In this document: piece by piece, positions 49,590 through 58,101 of the stretch
Numbering within the stretch: the first letter of the stretch is position 1
Layout of the letters: the number at the start of each line of letters is the position of its first letter
Origin: a beta proteobacterium MWH-UniP1
GTDB lineage: Bacteria; Pseudomonadota; Gammaproteobacteria; Burkholderiales; Burkholderiaceae_A
DNA: 64,000 nt
Reading direction: 5' to 3'
Assembly (NCBI GenBank): GCA_036362785.1
Contig: CP143625.1
Location: 807,401 to 871,400, forward strand
Position numbers and translations under genes: made by a program
The notes under the pieces: model-generated
What the model was told of the DNA's origin: nothing
Databases searched by the model: none
The model's input: only the letters and a program-made list of their open reading frames with translations

Positions 49590-49964
49590 ATGGACTTTTC
49601 AAGTAGCGTGGTGCGCAAAAGGGTATTAGCTGTTGCTTTGGCGGTTGGCCTTGGCGCCATCGGCAGTGCGGGGTTCGCGCAAGCCCAAGAGGAACCAATT
49701 TTCGGCAGGCAACTCATGACTGAGCAAGAGCGGACTGAGTACCGAGACAAAATGAGAAACGCCAAGACCAAAGAAGAGCGTGACAAGATTCGAGCTCAAC
49801 AGCATGAAGAAATGAAGGCCCGTGCGAAAGCCCGTGGCGTAACGATTCCCGATGACCCACCGCCCAAGGGCATGGGCTATGGTCGCGGTGGGCCAGCCGG
49901 TAAGGGACCCGGTGGTGGCGGGCCTGGCGGTGGTGGGCCTCAGGGCCCAGGTGGTGGTCGCTAA
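49590..49964 (+). CDS. secreted basic protein with Gly-rich tail, unknown function
   Basis: A 124-residue exported protein. Residues 1-33 form a signal peptide ending in AQAQ. The mature core LMTEQERTEYRDKMRNAKTKEERDKIRAQQHEEM is a highly charged amphipathic helix resembling periplasmic CpxP/Spy-like or metal-sensing helices only in general character. The C-terminus after PDDPPPKGMGYGRGG is a Gly/Pro repeat (GPGGGGPGGGGPQGPGGGR). SD GGAG precedes the ATG. I recognise the pattern as a recurrent betaproteobacterial hypothetical protein but know no function. Confidence 0.7.
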   Translation: MDFSSSVVRKRVLAVALAVGLGAIGSAGFAQAQEEPIFGRQLMTEQERTEYRDKMRNAKTKEERDKIRAQQHEEMKARAKARGVTIPDDPPPKGMGYGRGGPAGKGPGGGGPGGGGPQGPGGGR

Positions 49965-49994
49965 GCCACGCGCGGCAAAGAAGTTTGAGTTTGT

Positions 49995-50024
49995 TAGCGG
50001 CGGCCGCGTGATGGACCGCCGCTA
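49995..50024. terminator. strong hairpin between two converging genes
   Basis: TAGCGGCGG (49995-50003) pairs perfectly with CCGCCGCTA (50016-50024), 12-nt loop. It lies between the Gly-rich and SYLF genes; it lacks a T-run, so termination is likely rather than certain. Confidence 0.55.
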
Positions 50025-50048
50025 GTGCAACAAGTCAGGTTAGAAGCC

Positions 50049-50618
50049 TCAGTTTAGATCTGAGTCTTTGAAGTATTTTGTGCCCTTTAACGTGGCTTGA
50101 AGCGCCAGGCCGTGTTCGGTGAGTTGATAAATGGTGATTCCATCAATCAACACCTCGCCAGACACGGCAGCCCCAGCACTGCCGGTCTTTGCTGCCGCAT
50201 CGGCGTGTCCGCCAAATTCCCAGCCACTTTCGATAAATTTACGCATCACCTCAGGGCTGTGGAAAACGAAGACTGCCCGAAAGTCTTTAATGCCTAAGCC
50301 AAGGCCAATTCCGACTTCCCCCATTTTCATGTAGGTGTCTTTGCCGGTTCGGTTGTCTCGTACCACACCGTAGCCACCCCCAAAGCTGGCGATCAGGACA
50401 TTGACATTCTTATTATTAAAAACGGCGTAACCAGGGCTGGCAGCAATCTGGGCCTTGGTATCTGGCTTGATGCGATAAAGATCTTTTAGCACTGTTGCGC
50501 GCATTGACTGTATTTCAGCCCGGCGCTCCTGTTTAGAGTCGCTGCTGGCCGCCAGTGCGGTGTTGGTCACGGCACCAACCATCAGCATTGCAGCGAGAAT
50601 TGATTTGGATCGCATCAT
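50049..50618 (-). CDS. SYLF-domain (YSC84-like) exported protein
   Basis: A 189-residue protein with a signal peptide (MMRSKSILAAMLMVGAVTNTALAA). The SYLF domain, named for eukaryotic lipid-binding proteins, covers the rest: PGYAVFNNKNVNVLIASFGGGYGVV, YMKMGEVGIGLGLGIKDFRAVFVF and the C-terminal strand KGTKYFKDSDLN. Bacterial members are periplasmic or outer-membrane-associated and bind lipid; their roles are poorly known. Short intergenic gap (195 bp) to the divergent sulfite reductase gene. Confidence 0.85.
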   Translation of the reverse strand: MMRSKSILAAMLMVGAVTNTALAASSDSKQERRAEIQSMRATVLKDLYRIKPDTKAQIAASPGYAVFNNKNVNVLIASFGGGYGVVRDNRTGKDTYMKMGEVGIGLGLGIKDFRAVFVFHSPEVMRKFIESGWEFGGHADAAAKTGSAGAAVSGEVLIDGITIYQLTEHGLALQATLKGTKYFKDSDLN

Positions 50619-50813
50619 GTTTCCGAGCCCCCCTTAGATGAGAGCGGCCAGTCTAACGGGCTTTTCCCGGTTTGTGCATTACCCGTGCGTGGAAATAGTG
50701 GCCCCACAAAGCCGTAGGCCTATATTCTGAAAGCTGGAATGCTTTTCGAAAAAGAATGCTTCCGCTGGGAATTAGAAGCAGTAACCTTCTTTCTTCTTTG
50801 AAAGGGGCGCTTT

Positions 50814-52499
50814 ATGTACCAACCTGTTGAGACCGACCTACAGCTTTTGCGTGAGCGGGCGGCCCAATTGGCTGGCCAGATTGCCCGGCATCGTGCTGGC
50901 GCCCTTACAGACGAAGAATTGCGCCCTTTGCGGCTTCAAAATGGCTTGTATCTCCAGCGCCATGCCCCAATGCTCCGTATCGCCATTGCCTATGGAATGC
51001 TCAACAGCAGGCAGCTTCGTGCCCTGGCGGCCGTTGCACGCCGCTATGACCGGGCCTATGGGCATTTCACTACCCGACAGAATCTGCAGTTAAATTGGAT
51101 CTCGGTCGATGACACCCCCGCAGCACTTGCCGATCTCGCGGAAGTGGGGCTGCACGGCATCCAGTCCAGTGGCAACTGCCTGCGTAATATTACGAGTGAT
51201 GTGCTTGCCGGTATCGCCCCCGACGAAATCCTGGATCCCAGGCCGTATGCCGAGTTGTTGCGTCAGTGGAGCACCTTTCACCCGGAGCTGACTTACCTGC
51301 CACGAAAATTCAAGGTGGCGCTGACCGGCACGCCGGAGGATCGGGCCCTGGCGCAGGTGCATGATCTTGCCTTTGAGGTGGTGCGTGCGCAGCCCCGTGC
51401 TGTCTTCCGAGTTCGGGTTGGGGGTGGCCTTGGGCGCACGCCGGTACTCGGCCCGGTGATTCGTGAGGAATTGGATTGGTCTGATCTGCTCACCTATACC
51501 CATGCAGTGATGCGGGTCTATAACGAGTTGGGCCGCCGAGACAACCTCACCAAAGCCCGGATCAAAATTCTGGTGCGCACGGTGGGGCTGGATGTGTTTC
51601 GGGAACTTGTTGAGGCAGAGTGGGCCCATCTGCGATCTGGCCCATCGAAGCTCACCGAGTCTGATTTACAGCGTGTGATTTCGTCGTTTATTGAGCCGGA
51701 CTGGTCTCGGGGGCAGCAATTAACCAAGCCAGATCAGGAGCGATCAGAGATACAGCGGAAGGAGTGGCACAGGTGGTTCACAAGAAACCGGCTGCCCAAT
51801 AAGCACCCTGGTTACGCTGCAGTTTTAATTCCACTGAAGTCCGTGGGCCGTGCGCCTGGAGACATGACTAGTGAGGAAATGGAATACTTGGCTGATCTTG
51901 CGGATCAGTTTAGCCAAGGATTTATCCGGGTTGCCCATAGTCAAGACCTGGTGTTGCCAGCGGTGATCGAGGCCGATTTACCCGCGCTTTTTCAGGCGCT
52001 GAAATCCAAAGGCCTGCACCACGCTGTTGGTGGGCTGATTGGCGATATGGTGAGCTGCCCCGGGGGCGACTATTGCTCACTGGCCAACGCCAGATCAATT
52101 CCGATTGCCAAAGATATTGCGGCACGGTATGCCAATCTAGATGCCCAAGAGAGTATTGGACCACTCGATTTACGCATATCAGGTTGTATGAACAGCTGCG
52201 GCCACCATCATATCGGCCATATTGGAATTTTGGGGGTGGATAAAGACGGTGCCGCGTTTTATCAACTCTTGCTGGGCGGCCACTCGGGGCATGGTGCGCC
52301 TGCAGCGCTCGGCACTGTGATTGGCAAGGCCTTTGCCGAAGATGAAATCGCTGACGCGGTAGAGGAAATTCTTGATCTCTATCTTGAAGTTCGTGAAGAC
52401 GGCGAGACATTTCGGCAGGCAGTAGCACGGTTGGGCAAGGAAGTCTTTGCCAATGCCGCTGAGCGGGCCCGTAAATCTTCGTTAATCAAAGAGATTTAA
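50814..52499 (+). CDS. nitrite/sulfite reductase haemoprotein (CysI-like)
   Basis: A 561-residue sirohaem/Fe4S4 reductase carrying out a six-electron reduction of sulfite (or nitrite). It has two ferredoxin-like half domains (FTTRQNLQLNWI near residue 84) and the cofactor cysteines Cys415/Cys421 (SCPGGDYCS) and Cys458/Cys462 (GCMNSCGHHHIGHIGILG). GNCLRNI and RKFK provide sirohaem contacts. Linkage to a DUF934 gene favours assimilatory sulfite reduction as in Burkholderiales cysI clusters, though cysH/D/N are absent here. SD-like GAAAGGGG precedes the ATG. Confidence 0.9.
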   Translation: MYQPVETDLQLLRERAAQLAGQIARHRAGALTDEELRPLRLQNGLYLQRHAPMLRIAIAYGMLNSRQLRALAAVARRYDRAYGHFTTRQNLQLNWISVDDTPAALADLAEVGLHGIQSSGNCLRNITSDVLAGIAPDEILDPRPYAELLRQWSTFHPELTYLPRKFKVALTGTPEDRALAQVHDLAFEVVRAQPRAVFRVRVGGGLGRTPVLGPVIREELDWSDLLTYTHAVMRVYNELGRRDNLTKARIKILVRTVGLDVFRELVEAEWAHLRSGPSKLTESDLQRVISSFIEPDWSRGQQLTKPDQERSEIQRKEWHRWFTRNRLPNKHPGYAAVLIPLKSVGRAPGDMTSEEMEYLADLADQFSQGFIRVAHSQDLVLPAVIEADLPALFQALKSKGLHHAVGGLIGDMVSCPGGDYCSLANARSIPIAKDIAARYANLDAQESIGPLDLRISGCMNSCGHHHIGHIGILGVDKDGAAFYQLLLGGHSGHGAPAALGTVIGKAFAEDEIADAVEEILDLYLEVREDGETFRQAVARLGKEVFANAAERARKSSLIKEI

Positions 52500-52505
52500 T
52501 ACATC

Positions 52506-52937
52506 ATGAGTGCGCAACTAAAAGAGGGAGCCTCTCCCGTTGATCTGCCAATTACACGAGTTTTTGACAACCAGGGTGTATCGGCTAAGCACTACGTGAA
52601 GCCCGATATCACAATTGAGCCAGAGGACTTTTATGGCTCGATCACAAAGGGTTATACCGCTGATATTCGGGCAAAGTTGGAACCCCTGTTGGCACTTTCA
52701 TCGATTGCGATTCTCTTTGGAAAAATAACCGAGGGGCGCCCATATACCCTGGCGCTTCGGCTGCGCGAGCTGGGGTATGCGGGGGAGTTGCACGCTGTGG
52801 GGGCGGTTAATCGAGAGCTGATGCACCATCTGATTCGAGTGGGCTTTACGCACATTCATTTGAACGAAGATGGCCGCCTCATTGCACCCGCTATTGTGTT
52901 TCCTTTTTCGACGGCCTATCAGAGACTCGGCGTGTGA
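52506..52937 (+). CDS. DUF934 protein linked to sulfite reductase
   Basis: A 143-residue protein of the DUF934 family, which accompanies CysI in many proteobacteria and is presumed to aid sulfite reduction. Conserved stretch: RAKLEPLLALSSIAILFGKITEGRPYTLALRLRELGYAGELHAVG (read in parts, about residues 57-100) and MHHLIRVGFTHIHL. It starts 6 bp after the reductase stop, so they form an operon. The biochemical role is not established. Confidence 0.9.
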   Translation: MSAQLKEGASPVDLPITRVFDNQGVSAKHYVKPDITIEPEDFYGSITKGYTADIRAKLEPLLALSSIAILFGKITEGRPYTLALRLRELGYAGELHAVGAVNRELMHHLIRVGFTHIHLNEDGRLIAPAIVFPFSTAYQRLGV

Positions 52938-53018
52938 CTGTCCGAGTGTAAAGTCAACTTGCAAGGAGCCGGACTATGCGCCGGTCTTACCGATAAAGGC
53001 GATTAACAGCCCGGCAAT

Positions 53019-53776
53019 TTAGTCATCGTGTTTTCGTTCACGACCATTGCCGCCGCGGTTTTCGCCGCGACCATCGCGGCCCGGCCGACGAATATCGTTT
53101 TCGTTGGCGTTTCGGTGGCACTCCACGCAATTGTCGAAGTCGCGGATGCCTTCTTCGATGTGTTCTTGGCGAATTTTCTGTGGGGTGTGTTCATGACAGC
53201 CATAACAGGTGTAGCGACTATAGTCGTTTCGGATGTGACACGTCACGCACTGCACGTTGTGATCACGGTCAAGCTCGAAATACTTTCTGTGATCAAAAGT
53301 GGCCGGAACCCATTTGTCTTGGCTGTGGCACTGGCTACAGTTCCCGGTAATTTTCTGGTGCAAACTGTCTTTGGGCGCTTGATGACAACTCTGGCACTCT
53401 GCGCGGGCCGTTTTTTCCAGCAGTTGATGGTTGAAGTGGCCCGTGGTGCGAAACCGTTTTACGCCAGCATGATCGCTATGACACGAAATACAGTCGTTGC
53501 TGATGAGCTTTGGTGAAATGGCGTGGAGGTCAGCGGCTTTTCAATTGGCAGGCCCACCGAAGTCAGTTTGCCAATTTCCTCTGGTTTGTGGCAGGTCACG
53601 CATTTCTCTGACTCTGCCCCCGTGAATGTGGTGTGGCAGGCAAAGCAATCCGAATCCAGTTTGGCATGGCCAGGAATCAATTTTCCTGGGCTTACCATCA
53701 GATGCGGGTAGACCAAGACGAGCACCACCAACACAACCAAATTCGCGGCAATGACCCACTTGGCGAATCGATTCAT
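53019..53776 (-). pseudogene. octahaem class III-type cytochrome c, interrupted by a frameshift
   Basis: The 5' part (53776 down to about 53509) encodes a membrane-anchor helix (WVIAANLVVLVVLVLVYPHLMV) and haem motifs CFACH and CVTCH, then leaves frame. Reading on in the neighbouring frame from about 53509 restores a continuous multihaem protein: KLISNDCISCHSDH, then CQSCH, CSQCH, CVTCH, CYGCH and CVECH, ending in an Arg/Gly-rich tail at 53019. A single missing A in the run at 53509-53511 accounts for the break. The restored protein has about 252 residues and eight CxxCH sites. Probably periplasmic and membrane-tethered, an electron carrier. The lesion is either real decay or a sequencing error. 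Confidence 0.85.
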
Positions 53777-53931
53777 TTCCAGCCCCAGAACATGAAGATA
53801 CTCAAAATGTGCCCCAAGGATAAAACAGCAAAAACCATGAAGATTGGAATGTGCACCTTACGCCATTTATTCATTGCATCCAGCGTTACGGTGTCCCAGA
53901 ACACTGCTTTTTCAATATCATCTTTGGACAT
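53773..53931 (-). CDS. small single-helix membrane protein preceding the multihaem cytochrome
   Basis: From the ATG at 53931 a 52-residue protein MSKDDIEKAVFWDTVTLDAM...WGWK is encoded, with one helix (VHIPIFMVFAVLSLGHILSIFMFWG). Its stop overlaps the cytochrome start (ATGA), so they are coupled. It could be an independent gene or the 3' part of a longer protein whose 5' part is in another frame at 53920-54121. Confidence 0.55.
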   Translation of the reverse strand: MSKDDIEKAVFWDTVTLDAMNKWRKVHIPIFMVFAVLSLGHILSIFMFWGWK

Positions 53932-54121
53932 TCCCCTGAGCAGCCTCAGAGACAGGTTGAATCGGTTCGCGAGTCGGTAATGCACCGGCATCTTCGGCAG
54001 GCAAACCGGTTTTGAGTGCTTGATAGGCGCCCCAGTGGCGTGAAAAGCTGATCGCCAGCCAGAGCCCAATTTATAAGATGATCCCGCCCAGTATCCATAA
54101 AGATAACGAGGCGGTCGTCAT
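53919..54121 (-). pseudogene. first gene of the multihaem cytochrome operon, with internal stop
   Basis: From the ATG at 54121 the frame reads MTTASLSLWILGGIIL, then TAA at 54071-54073, then continues open as IGLWLAISFSRHWGAYQALKTGLPAEDAGALPTREPIQPVSEAAQG to a stop near 53919. The stop falls inside what would be one continuous membrane helix, so a point mutation is likely. The end of this frame overlaps the start of the 52-residue ORF downstream; the two may once have formed a single two-helix protein. Together with the frameshift in the cytochrome gene it suggests a decaying operon. Confidence 0.5.
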
Positions 54122-54211
54122 GTTTGGGGGAGTCAACATATTCTTTTGATTTAGGAGTTTTATTGTCGCATGAGCATCCTAATCAAGCCTAGCTTAACTC
54201 ACCCTGAGTCA

Positions 54212-54231
54212 GGCGTTCATCTGGCGTTCAT
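54212..54231. promoter_or_regulatory. OmpR-type direct repeat upstream of the multihaem cytochrome operon
   Basis: GGCGTTCAT-CT-GGCGTTCAT: two 9-bp repeats at an 11-bp period, as bound by OmpR/PhoB-family regulators. It is about 90 bp upstream of the ATG at 54121 and overlaps the end of dadA. A related repeat lies upstream of the shp operon (63921-63938). Confidence 0.6.
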
Positions 54232-55550
54232 GTTTGTGAATTAGCCAAATGACCGCGCACTTGGCCATGTAATGATCGGTTTGGTTTCGCACCATACCGA
54301 TCCACCGCCAAGCCGTCTGTGGAAATTTCCGGCGACCTGCCGATAATCATGTCGGCGAGCAATTTGCCGCTTCCACATGCCATGGTCCACCCCAGGGTGC
54401 CATGGCCGGTGTTGATAAATAAATTTTGGTGGGTGGTACGCCCCACGATTGGTGTGCTGTCGGGTGTCATGGGGCGCAGACCTGTCCAGAACTCAGCCCG
54501 GGAAAGATCTCCGCCCGGGAAGAGTTGTTTGGTGACCATTTCCAGTGTCGCTCTTCGCTGAGGCAGCAGTGTTCGGTCAAAACCCGTTAGCTCTGCCATG
54601 CCGCCCACGCGAATGCGTTGATCAAAACGAGTGAGCGCAATTTTGTAGGTCTCATCTAATACCGTGGAGACAGGTGCCAGTGCTTCGTTCACAATTGGTA
54701 TGGTGAGCGAATAGCCCTTGACCGGGTAGACCGGTAGGTCGATTCCGGTGGAAGCAAGCAGGTTGCGGGAGTAGCTGCCGAGTGCCACAACGTAACGATC
54801 AGCTTTTAGCACTTCCTTGTCGGGTGTGTTGAGTGTCACACCGGTGATGCGGTGGTTTGCGTCAAACGTAAACGATTGGGCTGCAACGCCGAAGCGAAAG
54901 TCCACCCCAAGGCCCTTTGCAATTGCGGCAAGCGCAGTTGTAAACATAAAGCAGTCGCCAGTCTCATCGTTGGGCAGTCGCAGGCCCCCCGCTATTTTTT
55001 GTTGGGACTGGGCCAAGGCGGGTTCGGCGCGTTTCACGCCGGTCGCATCGAGTAGCTCGAAGTCGATGCCGTATTCACGGAGAACCCGAATATCACGCTC
55101 TGCTTGGTCGAGCTGGTCGGTGCTGCGAAACAATTGCAGTGTGCCGGCAGTTCGTGCTTCGTACTGTATGCCTGTCTCAGCGCGAAGTTGCTGCAGGCAG
55201 GTTCGGCTATACGTGGCGAGCCGAAGCATGCGCTCTTTGTTGAGCGTGTAGCGCTCGCCCGAGCAATTGCGGAGCATCGCTGCCAACCAACGCAGTTGAA
55301 ATAGGGTTCCGTCCAAGCGGATCGCTAGTGGTGCATGTCGCTGAAACAGCCACTTGATTGCCTTTAGGGGAATGCCGGGCGCCCCCCAGGGCGTTGAGTA
55401 GCCGGGCGAGACTTGGCCCGCGTTGGCGTAGCTCGTGTCTAAGGCGGCGCCTTCCTGCTGATCAACGACCGTCACTTGTGCACCCGAACGTGCCAGGTAG
55501 TAGGCAGTGGTCACGCCAATGACGCCAGACCCTAAAACAATTACACGCAC
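54228..55550 (-). CDS. dadA: D-amino acid dehydrogenase (DadA-type)
   Basis: A 440-residue FAD flavoprotein oxidising D-amino acids, mainly D-alanine, to 2-oxo acids at the inner membrane. [21 protein letters not shown] is the N-terminal dinucleotide-binding fold, [22 protein letters not shown] the family signature (read in parts), and [23 protein letters not shown] the C-terminal FAD contact. All are intact. Divergent from an Lrp-family regulator across 115 bp, the normal dad locus arrangement; no alanine racemase gene follows. Confidence 0.95.
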   Translation of the reverse strand: MRVIVLGSGVIGVTTAYYLARSGAQVTVVDQQEGAALDTSYANAGQVSPGYSTPWGAPGIPLKAIKWLFQRHAPLAIRLDGTLFQLRWLAAMLRNCSGERYTLNKERMLRLATYSRTCLQQLRAETGIQYEARTAGTLQLFRSTDQLDQAERDIRVLREYGIDFELLDATGVKRAEPALAQSQQKIAGGLRLPNDETGDCFMFTTALAAIAKGLGVDFRFGVAAQSFTFDANHRITGVTLNTPDKEVLKADRYVVALGSYSRNLLASTGIDLPVYPVKGYSLTIPIVNEALAPVSTVLDETYKIALTRFDQRIRVGGMAELTGFDRTLLPQRRATLEMVTKQLFPGGDLSRAEFWTGLRPMTPDSTPIVGRTTHQNLFINTGHGTLGWTMACGSGKLLADMIIGRSPEISTDGLAVDRYGAKPNRSLHGQVRGHLANSQT

Positions 55551-55627
55551 GATTCTCTCCTAAATCAGTAGATTTAAAAATTATAGGAACCAGAATCAGT
55601 AAATGTTGCTGAAATTATTGGCTTATA

Positions 55628-55639
55628 CAATAATTATTG
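55628..55639. promoter_or_regulatory. A+T-rich palindrome in the dadA/Lrp intergenic region
   Basis: CAATAATTATTG is a perfect 12-bp dyad in an A+T-rich divergent promoter region, between dadA and the Lrp-like gene. It is a plausible Lrp-family operator; which gene it controls is inference. Confidence 0.45.
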
Positions 55640-55665
55640 CTTTTAGAATCCTGAAAGTATTTCTT

Positions 55666-56166
55666 ATGCAGCAAACATCAGAGCTCGATACCATTGACCT
55701 GCGCATCCTGGATCTTTTGCAACAAGAGGGGCGCTTGACCGTGACGGAGTTGGGGGAGCGGGTGGGGCTCTCCACGTCACCCTGCGCGCAGCGGGTAAAG
55801 CGACTCGAGCGGCTAGGCGTGATTACTGGGTATCACGCAAAAATAGACCCCTTGGCCGTCGGCCATACCTTGCTGGTGTTTGTCGAGATTACGTTGGCGG
55901 AAAAATCAGAGCAGATCTTCAAAAAGGTGCGCGACGAGCTGGCACACATGCCCGAGGTGCTGGAATGCCATCTCGTATCGGGCAGTTTTGATTATCTGGT
56001 GAAGGCACGTCTTGCCGGCATGCCGCAGTATCGGCACTTGTTGGGTTCTATGCTTGAGAGAATCCCCGTGCCGGCACAGTCAAACAGTTATGTCGTGATG
56101 GAAGAGGTGAAAGAGACTTTCGCCTTGCGTTTAGATCGGCGTGGGGCCAAGAGTGCAAAAAAATAG
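55666..56166 (+). CDS. Lrp/AsnC-family transcriptional regulator
   Basis: A 166-residue regulator. The N-terminal winged HTH reads LDTIDLRILDLLQQEGRLTVTELGERVGLSTSPCAQRVKRLERLGVI (in parts, residues 6-53), and the C-terminal RAM domain binds an amino-acid effector (VLECHLVSGSFDYLVKARL). The ATG at 55666 gives the normal start; a frame extension to 55603 is too hydrophobic. Divergent from dadA, so it probably activates dadA in response to an amino acid such as alanine. Confidence 0.92.
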   Translation: MQQTSELDTIDLRILDLLQQEGRLTVTELGERVGLSTSPCAQRVKRLERLGVITGYHAKIDPLAVGHTLLVFVEITLAEKSEQIFKKVRDELAHMPEVLECHLVSGSFDYLVKARLAGMPQYRHLLGSMLERIPVPAQSNSYVVMEEVKETFALRLDRRGAKSAKK

Positions 56167-56279
56167 CAGCACGCCTTGGCGATCTCGTCGTGCGACTCTA
56201 CATGCGCTTTTGGATTTATGCTAGCGTGTGTTCGTTTTATCAACTAACTGATAGTTTGAAAAATTCTGGGGGGGATCAA

Positions 56280-56708
56280 ATGAAAGTCTTTGTGAACGGG
56301 TTGGTCGCTGCAGTGCTTGGTGTGTCTTCCATTACCGCCGCCGTTAGTGCGCCGTCTTCTGATCGGGCACGGATTGTCTTGCAGGTCAGTGACGATGACC
56401 CGAAAAAGTGGAACCTGGCATTGAATAATGCCAGAAACGCTCAGCAGGATCTTGGCGGACCAAAGAATGTCGACATTGAAATTGTGGCCTACGGACCGGG
56501 TATCAATATGCTCAAAATGGATGCCGTGACCGCGAATCGAGTCACCGACGCGATCAAGACCGGCATTTCAGTTGTCGCTTGCGAAAACACCATGGGCGCA
56601 CAGAAAATCGAAAAATCAGAAATGAACCCGTCGATTAGTTATGTCCCAGCTGGCGTTATTCAGTTAATGCGGCGCCAGCAGCAGGGCTGGGCCTACGTTC
56701 GGCCGTGA
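56280..56708 (+). CDS. exported DsrE/DsrF-like protein
   Basis: A 142-residue protein with a signal peptide (residues 1-24, AVLGVSSITAAVSA) and a DsrE-fold domain: RIVLQVSDDDPKKWNLALNNARNAQQDLG, VDIEIVAYGPGINML and SVVACENTMGAQKIEKSEM with the conserved Cys that in this family can carry sulfur. Many proteobacteria carry this periplasmic form; its role is unclear. GGGGGGG lies about 5 nt before the ATG at 56280. Confidence 0.85.
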   Translation: MKVFVNGLVAAVLGVSSITAAVSAPSSDRARIVLQVSDDDPKKWNLALNNARNAQQDLGGPKNVDIEIVAYGPGINMLKMDAVTANRVTDAIKTGISVVACENTMGAQKIEKSEMNPSISYVPAGVIQLMRRQQQGWAYVRP

Positions 56709-56870
56709 CGTTATGAAGCAGTTTTTCCGCCCTCGGATAATCGCCGCAGACGCTTAAGCCCGGCGACGCATCACCCCCAAATTTCTGCGCATCACATTCG
56801 TCGTCGGGCCGCTCACCAAGCGCTATTTATGCATTCTGTTGTTGAGGAATGCCTTTTCATGGAGCCCCAA

Positions 56871-57272
56871 ATGTCTACTGTTCTAAATGATGAGCTGCTG
56901 CTGACCGAACTCGATTACGTGCGTCTGTCGAGATTGAATGATGGACATCTGCCCCCCGATTTATCTCGGGTGCTAGACGCTGCTGATTTGGTGCCGGCGC
57001 CGGAAATTCCCGAAACGATTGTCACCATGTACTCTCGGGTACAAGTGCGCGACCGCGATAGTGGTGAGTCCCAAGAGATCACGGTTTGCTACCCAATTGA
57101 TGCCAGTCTTGAAAAAGGCTTTATTTCGGTGCTATCGCCGATTGGCGCTGCCCTGATTGGTCGTCGTGTTGGGTCGGCCGTGTATTGGACACCGCCCGCG
57201 GGCAAGGAGCGCAGTATGGAGATTCAATCCATGCTGTATCAGCCAGAAGCCCACGGGGATTATGTGACTTGA
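56871..57272 (+). CDS. Rnk-like nucleoside diphosphate kinase regulator (GreA/GreB C-domain)
   Basis: A 133-residue protein of the Rnk family: an N-terminal helical segment LLLTELDYVRLSRL and a C-terminal GreA/B-like FKBP-fold domain (MYSRVQVRDRDSGESQEITVCYPIDA, FISVLSPIGAALIGRRVGSAVYW). Rnk binds RNA polymerase and affects nucleotide pools. The ATG at 56871 was chosen because GGAG lies 6 nt upstream; ATGs at 56859 and 56829 are in frame but worse. It sits alone. Confidence 0.88.
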   Translation: MSTVLNDELLLTELDYVRLSRLNDGHLPPDLSRVLDAADLVPAPEIPETIVTMYSRVQVRDRDSGESQEITVCYPIDASLEKGFISVLSPIGAALIGRRVGSAVYWTPPAGKERSMEIQSMLYQPEAHGDYVT

Positions 57273-57309
57273 TCGGCGCGGGCACTGGTTTTACTTGGGG
57301 GGTGTTCGA

Positions 57310-58059
57310 TCAAAGGCCCAGGGTTAGTTTCAAGCCTGCAATCAGCAAAACCACCCCAAGAGCCCGTTTTACGCCGACATGTGCAAAGTAGTGGATACCA
57401 AATCGTGTTCCAATGAAAGCGCCTAGCAGGACAAACGCGACATACAGGGGCAATACGGCAGGTAGTTGACTTACTGAGCTGATATTGCCGAGCAAACCAA
57501 ACAGCGAGTTAAAAAATATAAATATCGCGGCTGTTCCGCTGGCGCCTTTTACCCGGGTCCATCCGGCAAACAAGATTAACGGTGACAGAAAAATACCCCC
57601 GCCAGTGCCCGTTAGCCCGGATAAAAAGCCAATCACTCCGCCCACAACAACCGCCAGCCATTTTTTATAGGGTTTTGGTGGTTGTTCTGTTTGGCTGGTG
57701 GTGGCGATGAATCGGTACGCCGAATACAGCAAAATGATGCCAACGATCGGTTTGTAAATGTCGCTTGGTAAGTTAAGTCTTCCACCTAAAAACGCGCAAG
57801 GAACGGCTCCGATGAGCAATGGAATAACAAGCTTTAGATCGTAGAGTTTCGCTTTAATAAACTGAAAGCTTGTGTAAGAGGACACAAAGATATTGAGCGT
57901 GAGTGCCGTGGGTTTTATCGCTGCAGCGCTCATTCCAAAAAGCGACATGATTGCAATATAGGCGGACGCTCCGCCGTGCCCAACAGAGGTGTAGAGCACC
58001 GCCCCTAAGAAAAGGCCGAATCCAACCGATAGATCGTAGAGGCTAAAGAGGGTTGTCAT
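57310..58059 (-). CDS. TauE/SafE-family anion exporter
   Basis: A 249-residue polytopic protein (about 8 helices) of the TauE/SafE family, which exports sulfite, sulfoacetate or other organic anions. Two related halves carry the family's VGHGGASAYIAIMSL and GFLSGLTGTGGGIFLSPLILFAG motifs. The ATG at 58059 is preferred over a TTG at 58080. Given a sulfite reductase 5 kb away a sulfite role is possible, but family members vary. Confidence 0.85.
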   Translation of the reverse strand: MTTLFSLYDLSVGFGLFLGAVLYTSVGHGGASAYIAIMSLFGMSAAAIKPTALTLNIFVSSYTSFQFIKAKLYDLKLVIPLLIGAVPCAFLGGRLNLPSDIYKPIVGIILLYSAYRFIATTSQTEQPPKPYKKWLAVVVGGVIGFLSGLTGTGGGIFLSPLILFAGWTRVKGASGTAAIFIFFNSLFGLLGNISSVSQLPAVLPLYVAFVLLGAFIGTRFGIHYFAHVGVKRALGVVLLIAGLKLTLGL

Positions 58060-58101
58060 AAAATTGGGCGAATCCGGCAACAGCGCATTGACATTCTAAA
58101 G

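Noticed and set aside
53028..53516. Plus-strand 162-codon frame with hydrophobic, membrane-like sequence
   Set aside because: It is the antisense image of the CxxCH-rich cytochrome gene; the haem motifs on the other strand are decisive.
56758..56809. GCCCGGCGACG / CGTCGTCGGGC inverted repeat after the DsrE-like gene
   Set aside because: One mismatch and a 30-nt loop make it a weak terminator candidate; not listed as a feature.
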